A stretch of 64,000 bases of DNA from NCBI GenBank assembly GCA_903929885.1, contig CAIYWI010000062.1, forward strand, positions 25,870 through 89,869. Direction: 5' to 3'. Numbering within the stretch: position 1 is the stretch's first letter; each line of letters opens with the position of its first letter. Below, piece by piece: positions 8,109-18,116 of the stretch. Position numbers and translations under genes: made by a program. The notes under the pieces were generated by a model. It searched no databases and had not been told where the DNA came from. It saw nothing but the letters and a program-made list of their open reading frames with translations. This DNA comes from an uncultured Phycisphaerales bacterium. Its GTDB lineage: Bacteria; Planctomycetota; Phycisphaerae; Phycisphaerales; UBA1924.

Positions 8109-8864
8109 ATGAGCGTCACGGCCCAACTGTTGCGGGTGTTCCAGGTCGACAAGCAGATTCGCAGCCTTCAGTCCAGCCTTCGCAAGGCCGAGGGCTTCTT
8201 GGGCGAAAAGCAACGGGAGATCGAGCAACTCGACGCCAGACGCAAGACCGTCGAGGCCCAACTCAAGCAGCAGGCCGCCGTGGCCGCCGAGCACGAGGGA
8301 GAGGCCAAGCGAATCGAGGCCCGCATGGAGCAGCTTCGCGGGCAGATGGACAACGCCCAGACCAACAAGGAATACCAGGCCTTCCTCGTCGAGCTCAACG
8401 TCATGAAGACGGAGAAGGAGCGGGCCGAGACCGCCGCGCTCGAGCAGATGGCCAAGGCCGACGACCTCCGCCGCGAACTGGCCGACCTCGAGGCCAAGCG
8501 GGTCGAACGCGAGCAGGTTCGCGGCGTCGCCACCAAGGAGCGAGACGCCCGCCACGGCGAGATCGCCGGCCAGCTCGCCGAACTCAAGACCGAACTCGCC
8601 GAGTGCGTTGCCGAGGTCCCCAAGGACACCCTCGTGATGTTCCAGCGGCTCATCGAGGTTCGCGGCGACGAGGCCATGGGCCCCATCGACATCGTCGACC
8701 GCAAGCGTCACGAGTACCACTGCGGCACGTGCATGATGGCCGTTCCCATGGAGGCCGTCAACGGCCTTCTCAGTGGCGGCCGCCTCACCAAGTGCAGCTC
8801 CTGCCAGTGCATCCTCTACCTCACGCGAGAAGACGAGGAGCGGCTCCGCGGCGGGAAGAAGTGA
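8109..8864 (+). CDS. Coiled-coil protein with C4 zinc ribbon (CT398/DUF164 type)
   Basis: A 251-residue cytoplasmic protein. Residues 10-190 are charged heptad-like helix, probably a long antiparallel coiled coil, as in the CT398 family. The C-terminus carries a zinc ribbon with C205, C208, C229 and C232 (YHCGTC and TKCSSC). Family members have been tied to sigma-54, flagellar or secretion partners in other bacteria, but no such partner is adjacent here. GGAG lies just before the ATG, and TATGAT at 8073-8078 is a possible -10 with a leader of about 25 bases. It is divergent from the EEP operon. Confidence 0.85.
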   Translation: MSVTAQLLRVFQVDKQIRSLQSSLRKAEGFLGEKQREIEQLDARRKTVEAQLKQQAAVAAEHEGEAKRIEARMEQLRGQMDNAQTNKEYQAFLVELNVMKTEKERAETAALEQMAKADDLRRELADLEAKRVEREQVRGVATKERDARHGEIAGQLAELKTELAECVAEVPKDTLVMFQRLIEVRGDEAMGPIDIVDRKRHEYHCGTCMMAVPMEAVNGLLSGGRLTKCSSCQCILYLTREDEERLRGGKK

Positions 8865-8894
8865 CCCGAGATCGACACGCCGCGCGACCGCCCG

Positions 8895-9860
8895 TCATCG
8901 CGGACGACGTTCCCACGCCCAGCGGAGGTGCTCGTCGAGCACCGTGATTCTCGCTTCGGCGAGCAAACGTGCCGCCAGCAGGTCCATGGCCTCTCGCTCG
9001 ATGCGGGCGGTTGCCTTCGCCCGTGCCGCCTCGATCGCCTGCGCCGTGCGGTCGGCTGCGGCCTGCTGCGAATCGATGAGCAGGATCGCAAAGCCCGTCT
9101 CGATGGAGATCACCGGCGAGAGTTCGCCTGCGGGCAGGTGCAACGATGGTCGCAATGCCGCGGGCACCGTGGGATCGGCGTGGAGCACGGGTCCGAAGAG
9201 GCCGCCCCTGGCCGATGACGGATCGATCGATGATTCGAAGGCGGCCTGCGCGAAGCGAGCCGCTCTGGCCTCGGCCGGCGCCGCCTCGATCTCGGCGCGA
9301 AGACGCGAGGCATCGACCGCCGTTCGCGTCACGATGATGCGAGCGGTGGCGCGAGGCCCCAGTTCGGCCTCCGTCATGGCGACGATCGCGGCCTCGCCGA
9401 TCATGCCCGCCCTCGCCGCAAGCACCCGCAGCGCCGCGTTGCGGCGAAGCATCGACTCGAAGCGACGGGGGCCCAGTCCTCGCGCGGCCCTGAACCGATC
9501 CACCAGCACTCCCGCCTGCTCCTCGGCGACGCCGGCCTCCTCCGCGATCCGCGAGAAAAGTCGTCGCCGCTCGCCGTCCGCCGCGTCCTCGGCGAGCGAG
9601 AGCCCTTCGGACGCGAGCATCCGTTCCAGCAGAACGTCCAACGCGGCTTCCTCGAGAGCCACGGCGCCGGCGGCCTCGATCGCCGCGGCGGCCAGCGATG
9701 CCTGATCGATGCCCGCGCCGTCCACGAGTGCGGCCGGGCGAGTCGTCGGGGCACCCGTCGGAGCCGAAGTCGATGGGGTGGCGACGGAAGCGGGGGCGCA
9801 GGCAGCGGGGGCCATCGCCAACGCGAGGGTTGTCGCGGCAAGGACACGGGTTCGGACCAT
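8895..9860 (-). CDS. Parvulin/SurA-like lipoprotein
   Basis: A 321-residue exported protein. The N-terminus is a lipoprotein signal ending in APAAC, followed by a Thr/Pro/Ser-rich linker. A helical N-terminal domain ([12 protein letters not shown] to LRVLAARAG) resembles the SurA chaperone core. It is followed by a degenerate PPIC-type rotamase region ([51 protein letters not shown]). It probably folds or escorts envelope proteins. The usual active-site residues are weak, so isomerase activity is doubtful. The gene is divergent from the prepilin gene. Confidence 0.75.
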   Translation of the reverse strand: MVRTRVLAATTLALAMAPAACAPASVATPSTSAPTGAPTTRPAALVDGAGIDQASLAAAAIEAAGAVALEEAALDVLLERMLASEGLSLAEDAADGERRRLFSRIAEEAGVAEEQAGVLVDRFRAARGLGPRRFESMLRRNAALRVLAARAGMIGEAAIVAMTEAELGPRATARIIVTRTAVDASRLRAEIEAAPAEARAARFAQAAFESSIDPSSARGGLFGPVLHADPTVPAALRPSLHLPAGELSPVISIETGFAILLIDSQQAAADRTAQAIEAARAKATARIEREAMDLLAARLLAEARITVLDEHLRWAWERRPR

Positions 9861-9865
9861 GGCAA

Positions 9866-9871
9866 ACGGTA
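9866..9871 (-). promoter_or_regulatory. -10-like TACCGT, leaderless start of parvulin-like gene
   Basis: TACCGT on the minus strand ends 5 bases before the ATG at 9860; no Shine-Dalgarno sequence. Confidence 0.5.
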
Positions 9872-9998
9872 CCGCGTGGCGGGGGCTCCTGCACGCCGTT
9901 CGTGTTCTGTGAGGAATCGGCGACGCCTCGGCCTCAGGAAAGCCCGGGATTGGCCCTCCCGCCGGGAGCGTGTCGCGGATGAAGGATTCGAAAAAGGT

Positions 9999-10027
9999 TC
10001 GACACGGCGGCGAACTCGCGTTATCAT
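9999..10027 (+). promoter_or_regulatory. Sigma-70-type promoter of the prepilin gene
   Basis: TCGACA, 17 bases, then TATCAT: each hexamer matches 5 of 6 consensus bases. Predicted start near 10034 gives a leader of about 160 bases before the ATG at 10197. It occupies the 336-base gap between two divergent genes. Confidence 0.65.
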
Positions 10028-10196
10028 TTGGGAGTCCCCGGCGCAGGCGGCCCATGGTTGGCCCGTTTCGTCGTCCGGCCGCAGATGTGTTCGGCCGGTT
10101 CCGGGGATCCAAGTCCGCATTCGCGGCGTAGCAGCGTGGTCGGCTTGCACGTGCGAGCGACCTGACCGTCGGATTCACTGCATGGAGGCCCACACA

Positions 10197-11291
10197 ATGT
10201 GCGGTCGAGTTGGCAACAAACGCGTCGGATTCACCCTCATCGAACTGCTCGTCGTGATCGCGATCATCGCGCTGCTGATCGGCATCCTGCTGCCCGCCCT
10301 CGGCGAGGCGAGGAAGGCCGGTCGCCAGACGATCGACCAGGCGAACCTTCAGCAGATGGGTCGCGCGACTCACAGCTATGCGGCTGACTACCTCAACCGC
10401 CTGTTCTCGTTCACGGTCACGCAGAAGACGTACAACCTGCTCACCTACCCCGACCTGCAGGCGCTGGCCAACACGGGCAATCCGATCCAATCGGCCGCCG
10501 CACAGGCCGTCGACATCATTCGTCGCCGCACCGGCCGCGATCAGGATTTCGACGGCACGGACTACATCCCCAACTGGATTCCCCACGTGCTCTACAGCCA
10601 CTTGGTCCTTCAGGACTACCTGGCTCAGCGTCTTCCGGCCAAGTCGGTGATCTCGCCCGCCGACCTGCCTCGCGGTCAGTGGCAGTCCGATCCCCGGGCG
10701 TTCGAGCAGGGCCTGATCCCCGGCCCCGCGGGTCGCGAGAACCGCTGGCCCTACAGCTCTTCGTACGAGACCGTCTCCTTCGTGTACGCGAACGATCGCT
10801 GCGACGGCACCATCGGCGGCGTGACGCAGGGTCCGACCCACCGCACCTACCAGACCGTCAACGCCCTCAACCTGTCGCAGACCATCGGCCAGCGCACCTT
10901 GAGCGAGGTGCAGTTCCCTGACAGCAAGGTCGAGATGTTCGACTCGGTCTCGCGGTACACCGGCAAGCGCCAGTACTACTACCTGTACCCCGATGCGGTC
11001 ACGAACAACCTCTTCTTCGACGGCAGCGTGCGGTTCAAGAAGACCGGCTTCGCCTACAACAAGGGCGGCAAGCGCTTCGATGCCAACGACGGCGTCGACC
11101 CCGCGAATCCCCGCTCGACGTTCCCGCTCCTCATCACCTACACCCCCGAGTCGACGTGGGAGCCCATCCGCGGCGGCGACACGACCTACACCGCGCCCGG
11201 CTTCCAGCGCTGGACCCGAGGCGGCCTGAAGGGTCGCGACTTCGACGGCAACCAGTGGTGGTTCCCCGACGGCACCGCCGGCGATTATTGA
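10197..11291 (+). CDS. Long type II secretion/pilin-like prepilin
   Basis: A 364-residue pseudopilin-like protein. The N-terminus [22 protein letters not shown] is a class III signal: prepilin peptidase should cut after G11, and the essential Glu is at +5. A hydrophobic helix runs to about residue 33. The large C-terminal domain is tyrosine-rich and ends with LFFDGSVRF, close to the H-x9-DG-type ending of the expanded planctomycete prepilin families. Start: GGAGG at 10184-10188 lies eight bases before this ATG, which favours it over the ATG at 10182. A perfect hairpin follows the stop. It could be a substrate of the secretin system at 43269. Confidence 0.87.
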   Translation: MCGRVGNKRVGFTLIELLVVIAIIALLIGILLPALGEARKAGRQTIDQANLQQMGRATHSYAADYLNRLFSFTVTQKTYNLLTYPDLQALANTGNPIQSAAAQAVDIIRRRTGRDQDFDGTDYIPNWIPHVLYSHLVLQDYLAQRLPAKSVISPADLPRGQWQSDPRAFEQGLIPGPAGRENRWPYSSSYETVSFVYANDRCDGTIGGVTQGPTHRTYQTVNALNLSQTIGQRTLSEVQFPDSKVEMFDSVSRYTGKRQYYYLYPDAVTNNLFFDGSVRFKKTGFAYNKGGKRFDANDGVDPANPRSTFPLLITYTPESTWEPIRGGDTTYTAPGFQRWTRGGLKGRDFDGNQWWFPDGTAGDY

Positions 11292-11315
11292 TTCTCTCGA
11301 TCCTTTCGCACTCAC

Positions 11316-11344
11316 GCGGGCCCGTCCATCTCGGACGGGCCCGC
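11316..11344 (+). terminator. Perfect 12-bp hairpin after the prepilin gene
   Basis: GCGGGCCCGTCC, loop ATCTC, GGACGGGCCCGC. A very stable stem 25 bases after the stop. The following bases are only mildly T-rich. Confidence 0.75.
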
Positions 11345-11448
11345 TTGCGTTGTGCACGGCTCGCCTCCGTCCGCCATGCGCCCGACGCCGCATCTACCAT
11401 CGCATTCGCGGCGTCGAGCTTTCTCGCGTCGTGTTCACAGGAGCGTCC

Positions 11449-12891
11449 ATGCCTCGTCTCAAGGTCAATGCAGCGTTCAAGTCAGCCGTCGGCACGTCCT
11501 TGACCGTCAAGGGCTGGGTCCGCACCAACCGCGAGAGCAAGGCCGACGGCGGCCTGTGCTTTGTCGCCGTGAGCGACGGCTCGTGCTTCGACCCCATCCA
11601 GTGCGTCGTCAAGGCAGGCGTGGCAGGGTTCGATGACATCAGGAAACTGACCGCCGGATGCGCGGTGGAGGTCGACGGCGAACTGGTCGCCAGCCAGGGC
11701 AAGGGGCAGGCCGTCGAGGTGCTGGTGGACCCGGCCAAGGGCGGTGCGGTTCGCGTGCTGGGCTGGGTCGAGAACCCCGACCAGTATCCCGTCGCCAACA
11801 AGCGTCACACGTTCGAGTACCTGCGGGAGGTCGCTCACCTCCGCGTTCGAACCAACACCTTCGGAGCCGTGGCACGCGTGAGGCACTGCCTGAGCATGGC
11901 CGTGCACCGGTTCTTTCACGAGCGTGGCTTCTTCTACGTCCACACGCCCATCATCACGGCCAGCGACTGCGAGGGCGCAGGGCAGATGTTCCAGGTCTCG
12001 ACGCTCGACATGGTCAATCGAAAGCTCACCCCCGACGGGAAGAAGTGCGACTTCTCCGAGGACTTCTTCGGTCGTCAGGCCCATCTCACCGTCTCGGGTC
12101 AGCTCAACGTCGAAACCTATTGCTGCGCGCTCAGCGACGTCTACACCTTCGGTCCCACCTTCCGTGCCGAGAACAGCAACACCAGCCGCCACCTCGCCGA
12201 GTTCTGGATGATCGAGCCCGAGATGGCCTTCTGCGACCTGATGGGCGACAGTCGCGTCGCCGAGGACTTCATCAAGCACCTGGTCGAGGCGGTGCTCACG
12301 GAACGTCCCGACGACATGAAGTTCTTCGACGAACGCATCGAGCCCGGGCTCATCCAGCGTTTGAGGCACGTTCTCGAGACGCCGTTCCGGCGACTGCCCT
12401 ACACCGAGGCCATCGACATCCTCCACAAGGCCCAGGCCGCGGGCAGGAAGTTCGAGTTCCCGGTGAAGTGGGGCACCGACCTGCAGAGCGAGCACGAGCG
12501 ATTCCTCACCGAGGAGCACTTCAAGCAGCCCGTCATCCTGATGAACTATCCCAAGCAGATCAAGGCCTTCTACATGCGGCTCAACGACCCCGGCACGGAC
12601 GGGGCGCCCGGCGACACCGTCGCCGCCATGGACGTGCTCGTGCCCCAGATCGGCGAGATCATCGGCGGCAGTCAACGCGAGGAGCGTCTCGACGTGCTCG
12701 ATCGTCGCCTCGACGAGATGAAGTTGCCCAAGGAGGACTATTGGTGGTACCGCGACCTCCGCCGGTACGGCACCGTGCCGCACGCCGGTTTCGGTCTGGG
12801 CTTCGAGCGACTCGTGCTTTTCGTGACCGGCATGCAGAACATCCGCGACGTCATCCCCTTCCCCCGCGCGCCCAAGCAGGCGGACTTCTGA
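11449..12891 (+). CDS. asnS: Asparaginyl-tRNA synthetase
   Basis: A 480-residue class II synthetase that charges tRNA-Asn. An N-terminal OB-fold anticodon-binding domain (about 1-110, [17 protein letters not shown]) precedes the catalytic core. Motif 2 is [21 protein letters not shown], where the AENSNT run marks AsnS rather than AspS. Motif 3 is [27 protein letters not shown]. The ATG at 11449 has AGGAG six bases upstream. Free-standing AsnS means Asn-tRNA can be made directly. The DMT-type transporter starts one base after the stop, so the two are translationally linked. Confidence 0.97.
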   Translation: MPRLKVNAAFKSAVGTSLTVKGWVRTNRESKADGGLCFVAVSDGSCFDPIQCVVKAGVAGFDDIRKLTAGCAVEVDGELVASQGKGQAVEVLVDPAKGGAVRVLGWVENPDQYPVANKRHTFEYLREVAHLRVRTNTFGAVARVRHCLSMAVHRFFHERGFFYVHTPIITASDCEGAGQMFQVSTLDMVNRKLTPDGKKCDFSEDFFGRQAHLTVSGQLNVETYCCALSDVYTFGPTFRAENSNTSRHLAEFWMIEPEMAFCDLMGDSRVAEDFIKHLVEAVLTERPDDMKFFDERIEPGLIQRLRHVLETPFRRLPYTEAIDILHKAQAAGRKFEFPVKWGTDLQSEHERFLTEEHFKQPVILMNYPKQIKAFYMRLNDPGTDGAPGDTVAAMDVLVPQIGEIIGGSQREERLDVLDRRLDEMKLPKEDYWWYRDLRRYGTVPHAGFGLGFERLVLFVTGMQNIRDVIPFPRAPKQADF

Positions 12892-12892
12892 C

Positions 12893-13354
12893 ATGCGAGA
12901 GGCCGTTCCCGTCTTCGCGGTGCACGTGGCGCTCGCCGTGGTCGTCGGATTCGCCACGGCCTTCCAGCCGGGGGTGAATGCCGCGTTCGCGTCGCACGCG
13001 CCCTCGCGCCTGCACGGCGGCGTGCTCAACTTCCTGGTGGGGTTGCTCGCGATGCTCGTGGTCGTGGTCGTGTGTCGCACGCCCGTGCCAGAGTCCGCCC
13101 GCCTCGCCGCCGCGCCCTGGTGGGCGTGGACCGGAGGCCTCATCGGCGCGTTCTTCGTCACGATGGCCATCTTCCTGGTCCGCCCGATGGGGACCGCGAA
13201 CTACTTCGCCGCGATGATCTTCGGCCAGTTCGTGGGCAGCGTCCTCATCGATCACTTCGGCTTGCTGGGCATGCCCGCCCACGCGATCTCATGGGGACGG
13301 GTCGCGGGGTTGGCCCTCATGGCGGGCGGAATCGCGTGCATCCGAGCCTTCTGA
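12893..13354 (+). CDS. DMT-superfamily membrane protein, YdcZ/DUF606 type
   Basis: A 153-residue protein with five predicted membrane helices, the standard size for this single-domain half-transporter family. Recognisable are FQPGVNAAFASH near the N-terminus and ARPMG/YFAAMIFGQFVGSVLIDHFGLLG in the second half. Members probably work as dimers; substrates are unknown. The ATG follows the asnS stop by one base. Confidence 0.82.
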   Translation: MREAVPVFAVHVALAVVVGFATAFQPGVNAAFASHAPSRLHGGVLNFLVGLLAMLVVVVVCRTPVPESARLAAAPWWAWTGGLIGAFFVTMAIFLVRPMGTANYFAAMIFGQFVGSVLIDHFGLLGMPAHAISWGRVAGLALMAGGIACIRAF

Positions 13355-13376
13355 TCCGGGATCGCCGTCGACTCCC

Positions 13377-13382
13377 TATCCT
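13377..13382 (+). promoter_or_regulatory. -10-like TATCCT before the MFS gene
   Basis: TATCCT ends 8 bases before the TTG at 13391; no Shine-Dalgarno sequence. Confidence 0.45.
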
Positions 13383-13390
13383 CCTCGCCC

Positions 13391-14647
13391 TTGAATCAAC
13401 CAACGCCACGCCGGGGCCTGCTGTTCCGCCTCGCCCTCCACGTGGCGGCGGTCGCGATGGTGCAAGCCACCTCGACGACCATCGCGGCAGTCCTTCCCGT
13501 GCTCGCCCGCAAGCGATTCGGCGCGGGCGAATGGGAGACGCTCTTCATCACCGCGGCGCCCACCGTCTTCTTCACCTTTTCCATCTTCTGGAATGATCTC
13601 TTCTCGCACACCCGTTTCACGCGGTACATCCTGACCTTCTGGGCGCTGGCCTGCCTGCCGCTCGCCCTGATCGCCTTCGCGACCGACTACTGGATGCTGC
13701 TGATTCCGCACCTGATCTGCTCGCTCGGCGGGGCGGGCTATCACCCCGCCGCGGGCGAAGTCCTCAAGCGGCTGTACCCCGACGGCCTCCGCGGCCGGAT
13801 CTACGGCGTGGTGTGGGGTTTCACGCTCGTCGCCGGCGCGTTCCTCGGCTATGCGCTGGGCGAGTGGCTCACGCGCGACGAGGAGGCCTTCCGGATCTTC
13901 CTGCCCGGCGCCGCGGCCGTGCAACTCGGCGGCGTCGGCATTCTCGCCCTCCTTGCCGCTCGCACTGGCGTCGACGTCGGCCACGTCCGCGTCGTCGAGG
14001 ATCGGTCGTTCTACGACCGCGTGGTCGAACCGGTCACGCACATGCGAGAGGTGCTCAAGGCCGACCCCGTCTTCGCCCGCTATGAGGCCGCGTACATGAC
14101 GTACGGGATCGGCTGGATGGTCTGCTACGCGCTGCTTCCCATCTTCGTCACCGAACGCCTCCGACTCGACTACGACCAGATCGCGGGATCCACCCAGGTC
14201 GCCTATCTCGTCGGCATGGTGCTGATGATCGGCCCGGCGGGCTACCTCATGGATCGCCTGGGCGCGGTGCGAAGCACCGGTCTCTCCTTCCTCATGCTCA
14301 TCGCCTACCCGGCGGGCCTGATGGCCTCGACCGACGCCGCGTCGCTCGCCGTCGTCAGTTTCGTCTACGGCCTTTCCCACGCCGGCACGAGCGTCGGATG
14401 GATGCTCGGGCCGGTGGCCCTGGCCCCCTCGCCCGCGAAGGTGCCCCAGTACGTCGCGATTCACGCCACGTTCGTCGGCATCCGTGGCAAGATCTTCCAG
14501 GGGTTGGGCGTGCTGCTGTATTCCCTCACCCACGGCTTCACGCTCCCGTTCCTGCTCGCCGCGGGCGCCTTCGCGTGGAGCGCGGTGCAGATGTGGCGAC
14601 TCGACCGGCTGATGCGGCCGGGTCGGCCCGCGCCGGACGCGCCGTGA
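13391..14647 (+). CDS. Major facilitator superfamily transporter
   Basis: A 418-residue inner-membrane protein with about twelve hydrophobic helices. The segment GGAGYHPAAGEVLKRLYPDGLRGRIYG resembles the loop of Fsr-like MFS members, and a second half repeat starts near residue 230 (YEAAYMTYGIGWMVCYALLPIFVTERL). The start is a TTG preceded by TATCCT at 13377-13382, eight bases away, which fits leaderless initiation. Substrate unknown. Confidence 0.85.
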   Translation: MNQPTPRRGLLFRLALHVAAVAMVQATSTTIAAVLPVLARKRFGAGEWETLFITAAPTVFFTFSIFWNDLFSHTRFTRYILTFWALACLPLALIAFATDYWMLLIPHLICSLGGAGYHPAAGEVLKRLYPDGLRGRIYGVVWGFTLVAGAFLGYALGEWLTRDEEAFRIFLPGAAAVQLGGVGILALLAARTGVDVGHVRVVEDRSFYDRVVEPVTHMREVLKADPVFARYEAAYMTYGIGWMVCYALLPIFVTERLRLDYDQIAGSTQVAYLVGMVLMIGPAGYLMDRLGAVRSTGLSFLMLIAYPAGLMASTDAASLAVVSFVYGLSHAGTSVGWMLGPVALAPSPAKVPQYVAIHATFVGIRGKIFQGLGVLLYSLTHGFTLPFLLAAGAFAWSAVQMWRLDRLMRPGRPAPDAP

Positions 14648-14675
14648 CCGCATCCGAATGACGACGGCGAGGGCG

Positions 14676-14681
14676 TACCCT
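14676..14681 (+). promoter_or_regulatory. -10-like TACCCT before the HEFGH peptidase gene
   Basis: TACCCT ends 5 bases before ATG 14687 (8 before the second ATG at 14690). No Shine-Dalgarno sequence. Confidence 0.5.
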
Positions 14682-14686
14682 TGCCC

Positions 14687-15844
14687 ATGATGCTCACTCG
14701 CCTGGTGGCCGTCTCCTTCATGTCGGTGGCGTGCCTCCAACCCGGCTCGCTCGCGGCGACCGACACCCGATTCGAGATCGAATCGCTCCTCCGCGACATG
14801 GCCGTCGCCTGCATCGCGGGCGACGCCGAGGGGTACCTGCGCCACGTCGCCGACGACGATCACGAGTTTCTCAACGAGCAGCGATACTTCGCCAACGACC
14901 TGCGGAAGAAGCCCGCGGCCGAATGCTCGTGGAAGGTCGGCGAACTCGTCGAGCGAGGCGATGTCGCGACGGGGCCGCTGACCATCGAGTGGACGATGCC
15001 CAACGCCAAGGCGCGTTCGATCAGCTACGACGCGAGGTTCGTTCGCGTCGACGGCGGCTGGCGATTCGCCGGCGAGACCTGGGAGCGGCACGAGGCGCCG
15101 GGCATCCTCGTGCTTCACGATCCGGGACTGGCGGAGGTCGCCGGGCGGGTGGTGCAGGCCTTCGGCGAGGTGCGATCCCGCGTGCAGGATGGTTTCAAGC
15201 TCTCCGAGTCGCCGCTCGCCGGTCGGACGCAGAAGTTCAAGCTCTACGGCTCGATGAAGCATCTGCAGGCCTCCATTTGCCTCAGCTATGTCGACGGCCT
15301 GTCGGGCTGGAACGAGCCCGGCGAATCGATCAAGCTGCTGACCAACCCCCGCACGGGTCTCGGGACGCTGCGAACGCTCGTGGCGCATGAGTTCGGACAC
15401 GTCGCCACCTTCGAGCTCGGTCCGCACGCCAACAAGATGCCCTGGTGGGTGCTCGAGGGCGTCGCGGAACTCTCAGCCGAGCAGTGGGGGCGCAACCCCG
15501 ATGGCGCGGTCAAGGCCTGGGCCAAGGCCGGGCGACTCGCCCGTTGGGACGACATCACCGACTTCGAGACCGTCGAGGGCAAGTGGCGAGGCCACGTGTA
15601 CACCCAGGGACATCACATGCTCGGCTATGTCTCAGAGCGGTTCGGACGCGACGGTCGCGTCGCGTGGCTCTCGTCGATGGCCGCAGGCAGGTCGATCGAC
15701 GAGGCCTCGAGGGAGACGCTCTCGCTCTCGTTCGAGCAGCTTGACGCCCAGTGGCGAGCGACGCTGCCCTCGAGGGACGAGCCGCCCGCCGCCGATGCCA
15801 AGCCCGTCGATGCCACGACGCCCTCCGCACAACCCGCCCGCTGA
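14687..15844 (+). CDS. Secreted gluzincin-type metallopeptidase (MA-like)
   Basis: A 385-residue exported protein with a signal peptide (MMLTRLVAVSFMSVACLQPG). The first half (about 30-130) looks like an NTF2/SnoaL-like domain (LLRDMAVACIAGDAEGYLRHV). The second half carries the zinc motif HEFGH (in TLVAHEFGHVATFELG) and a downstream Glu in WWVLEGVAELSAEQW, the arrangement of peptidase MA-like gluzincins. The substrate is probably an envelope or extracellular protein. The start is one of two adjacent ATGs just after a TACCCT hexamer; a TTG two codons earlier overlaps that hexamer and is unlikely. Confidence 0.82.
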   Translation: MMLTRLVAVSFMSVACLQPGSLAATDTRFEIESLLRDMAVACIAGDAEGYLRHVADDDHEFLNEQRYFANDLRKKPAAECSWKVGELVERGDVATGPLTIEWTMPNAKARSISYDARFVRVDGGWRFAGETWERHEAPGILVLHDPGLAEVAGRVVQAFGEVRSRVQDGFKLSESPLAGRTQKFKLYGSMKHLQASICLSYVDGLSGWNEPGESIKLLTNPRTGLGTLRTLVAHEFGHVATFELGPHANKMPWWVLEGVAELSAEQWGRNPDGAVKAWAKAGRLARWDDITDFETVEGKWRGHVYTQGHHMLGYVSERFGRDGRVAWLSSMAAGRSIDEASRETLSLSFEQLDAQWRATLPSRDEPPAADAKPVDATTPSAQPAR

Positions 15845-15865
15845 TCCGTCGCAGGGCGGCGACAT

Positions 15866-17272
15866 TCAGTACATCTTGCGCACGTCGACGCCCGGGTAGA
15901 ACTGCTCGATCATCGATCGCCAGTCCATGCCCGATTCGGCCATGCCCTTGGCGCACCACTGGCACATGCCCACGCCATGCCCGAAGCCGCGACCGATGAC
16001 TCGCACCGAGTCGGCCCGCACGATCACCTCGACGTCGCCGCTGTGGAAGCGATTCTCGCGGGTGATGGGCTCGAGTCCGGGAACGCTCCAGTTCGCCGCT
16101 TCGCGAAGTTCTTCGGGCGCCATCGCGTACTCTCGCCCGCTGTCGGTCACGATGCTGTAGGTGTCGGGACGACCCGCCTCGTTGCGGTCGCGAACGTCGA
16201 TGCTTCGGACCCGGGTGAGCGTCGTCAGGTCGCGGCCCTTGGATCGTCCCCAGGCGCGGAGCCGCTTGTGGAAGTCGTCCGCCGAGCGTTCGATCGTCCA
16301 GCGGTGAAGCGGCGACCGTTGGCAGTAGGCCTGTCGCGGCTTGGCCTGCAACGGCTCGACCCGGTTCATCGCAAGCGGCGAGCCCGTTGTCCATGCCCGG
16401 GCGGCCGATGCCGGCCTCCCGCCGCACTGGCTCGAGAAGTAGGCCCGGATGAGCGAGCCGTCATCCGTCAAGGTCCAGCCCCGCGTGGCTCGCGTCGCCT
16501 CGACGGCGACCATCAGCGACGAGGTGCCTTCGAAGACCTGATCGGCCGTCGTGTCCTCGACATCCACCAGTTTCCCGTCGTTGCGGGCACGCCGGCGTTC
16601 CTGCAGCGCGTATGTGCGGGCGGCGACCGCCTGGGCCTCGAAGGCCTGACGCGGCCACGAGCGAATCAGCTCCTTGCCCAGCACGCCAGGGAGGTACGAC
16701 TCCACCGGCATCGTCGCGATCACGTCGAAGCGAGCGGGATTCTCGCTCCACGCGGCTCGAACCGTGATGAAGCCGGGAATCAGCCTGCCCTCCAGTTGCA
16801 GCGACTCGCTCGGCGCCTCCGCCGCGCCGTCCAAGGTGCCGTCGCTGGCGAGAATGTCAAGGTCGAGTCCGAATCCCCAGTCCGATTCGACGCCGTGGGC
16901 ATCCTTGATGCGGATGCCGCGGTCGCCGCTGGTGATCGTCATCGGGCCCGCGAGCGTCCGGGCCTTCTGCGAGGGAGCCGTGGCGGTGCCCGAGGCGGGA
17001 CGCACCACGAATCGTTCCGGACCGGCGAGTCGCTTCGTCTCGACTTGACGCGAGATTCGAACGCGCAGATCGGGCTCGCGACGGATCGTCGCGGTGTCGC
17101 GCGGAGCGGCGGGGGTCGTCGAGCGGGCAATGGCGTCGACGGTGTCGTCCACGCGGTCACGCACGTCCCGTCGAACGTCGGCACAGCCGGCGACAAGCAG
17201 GACGTGGGCCGCCAGACACGACCCGATGGCGACAATCAAACCACTGCGGCGAACACGCTGCCGGATGATCAT
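15866..17272 (-). CDS. SpoIID/LytB-domain protein
   Basis: A 468-residue exported protein with a lipoprotein-type signal (VAIGSCLAAHVLLVAGC). After an N-terminal region of about 200 residues the SpoIID core is clear: VESYLPGVLGKEL, WPRQAFEAQAVAARTYAL, YFSSQCGG, and the terminal RGFGHGVGMCQWCAKGMAESG. In sporulating Firmicutes SpoIID is a lytic transglycosylase acting on denuded peptidoglycan; here it is likely an envelope glycan-cleaving enzyme unrelated to sporulation. The ATG at 17272 has AAGGAG about eight bases upstream. Divergent from the lipoprotein gene at 17496. Confidence 0.9.
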   Translation of the reverse strand: MIIRQRVRRSGLIVAIGSCLAAHVLLVAGCADVRRDVRDRVDDTVDAIARSTTPAAPRDTATIRREPDLRVRISRQVETKRLAGPERFVVRPASGTATAPSQKARTLAGPMTITSGDRGIRIKDAHGVESDWGFGLDLDILASDGTLDGAAEAPSESLQLEGRLIPGFITVRAAWSENPARFDVIATMPVESYLPGVLGKELIRSWPRQAFEAQAVAARTYALQERRRARNDGKLVDVEDTTADQVFEGTSSLMVAVEATRATRGWTLTDDGSLIRAYFSSQCGGRPASAARAWTTGSPLAMNRVEPLQAKPRQAYCQRSPLHRWTIERSADDFHKRLRAWGRSKGRDLTTLTRVRSIDVRDRNEAGRPDTYSIVTDSGREYAMAPEELREAANWSVPGLEPITRENRFHSGDVEVIVRADSVRVIGRGFGHGVGMCQWCAKGMAESGMDWRSMIEQFYPGVDVRKMY

Positions 17273-17495
17273 GGGGCCGACTCCTTCCAGCTCCTCTCGA
17301 TCGCGATCGGGCGGCCTCCGATGTTGGTGGCCGCACGCTCGCCCGCGCCCGTTCGGCATCCATACCGTGGGGACGGGAAGCGACTCAGGCAAGTATATGG
17401 ACCGGCGCGTGGCCGGTCGCTCCACGAGTCGACGAACCGGCGTGCGGCCTCGCACGCCGGTCTTGCGTCCGATCCCGACGCACCTGAGGTGGCTG

Positions 17496-18002
17496 ATGAG
17501 CAAGATGACGCTGCAGACGGCCTTGACCCACGCCGCGACGAGGACTTGTCGGCAGGCCCCAGGCGGGCCCCGGACTCCCATCAGCCGCGGCGTCGCACTG
17601 ACCGTCGGGCTGCTTGGCGGAATCGGCCTCATGGCGGCCACGGTTGGTTGCGCCACCGGTTCGCCTCCGCCAGAGGTGGTGGAGGCCCGCTACGCCGGCC
17701 CCGCCATGTCGCTCGAGGAGTCCGGCGGGCAGTGGATCGCCCTGGTTCGGCCGGACAGCCCCGGTTGGCGAGTCACGCTCGATCGTCGGGCCGAGGGCTA
17801 CGGGTTCGAGGGGGTTTACGTCACCATCCAGGAGCCCAACCCCGCCTTTTCCTATCCGCTCGTGCCCGTCGAGCAACGCCTGGCGCTCAACGTGGATGCC
17901 AGGCGGCCGGTCAAGGTGTTCGCCCGGTTGCTCAGCTTCGATGGTGAGTCCGCCTCGGGCGAGTCGTACGTGCCCACGCCGGCTGCGTCGGGGCCCCGCT
18001 GA
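17496..18002 (+). CDS. Small lipoprotein of unknown function
   Basis: A 168-residue protein. After a polar 30-residue start a hydrophobic stretch (GVALTVGLLGGIGLMAATVGC) ends in a plausible lipobox Cys. The mature part is compact and beta-like (WIALVRPDSPGWRVTLDRR, VYVTIQEPNPAFSYPLVPVEQRL, VKVFARLLSFDGE). I do not recognise a family. The ATG at 17496 is preceded by GAGGT; the unusually long n-region leaves the exact start uncertain. Confidence 0.6.
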   Translation: MSKMTLQTALTHAATRTCRQAPGGPRTPISRGVALTVGLLGGIGLMAATVGCATGSPPPEVVEARYAGPAMSLEESGGQWIALVRPDSPGWRVTLDRRAEGYGFEGVYVTIQEPNPAFSYPLVPVEQRLALNVDARRPVKVFARLLSFDGESASGESYVPTPAASGPR

Positions 18003-18116
18003 GAGGGGAACCCCGTCGAGGGTGTGGGCGGCAAGCCGGGGCAGCAATCGCCGGACAGGGCGAGCCTGTTCGCTCCGTCGGCAAGCGAGAAACACGATGA
18101 GCGAGGGAGGAGCCAG

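Noticed and set aside
11482..13170. 562-codon open frame on the minus strand
   Set aside because: Antisense to asnS and the DMT gene, no family similarity.
13376..15427. 683-codon open frame on the minus strand
   Set aside because: It lies antisense to the MFS and metallopeptidase genes, both of which have clear family motifs. Its Arg/Gly/Glu-rich composition is the usual artefact of high-GC third positions.
16461..16751. Small frames inside the SpoIID region
   Set aside because: Out-of-frame shadows of a gene with strong motifs.
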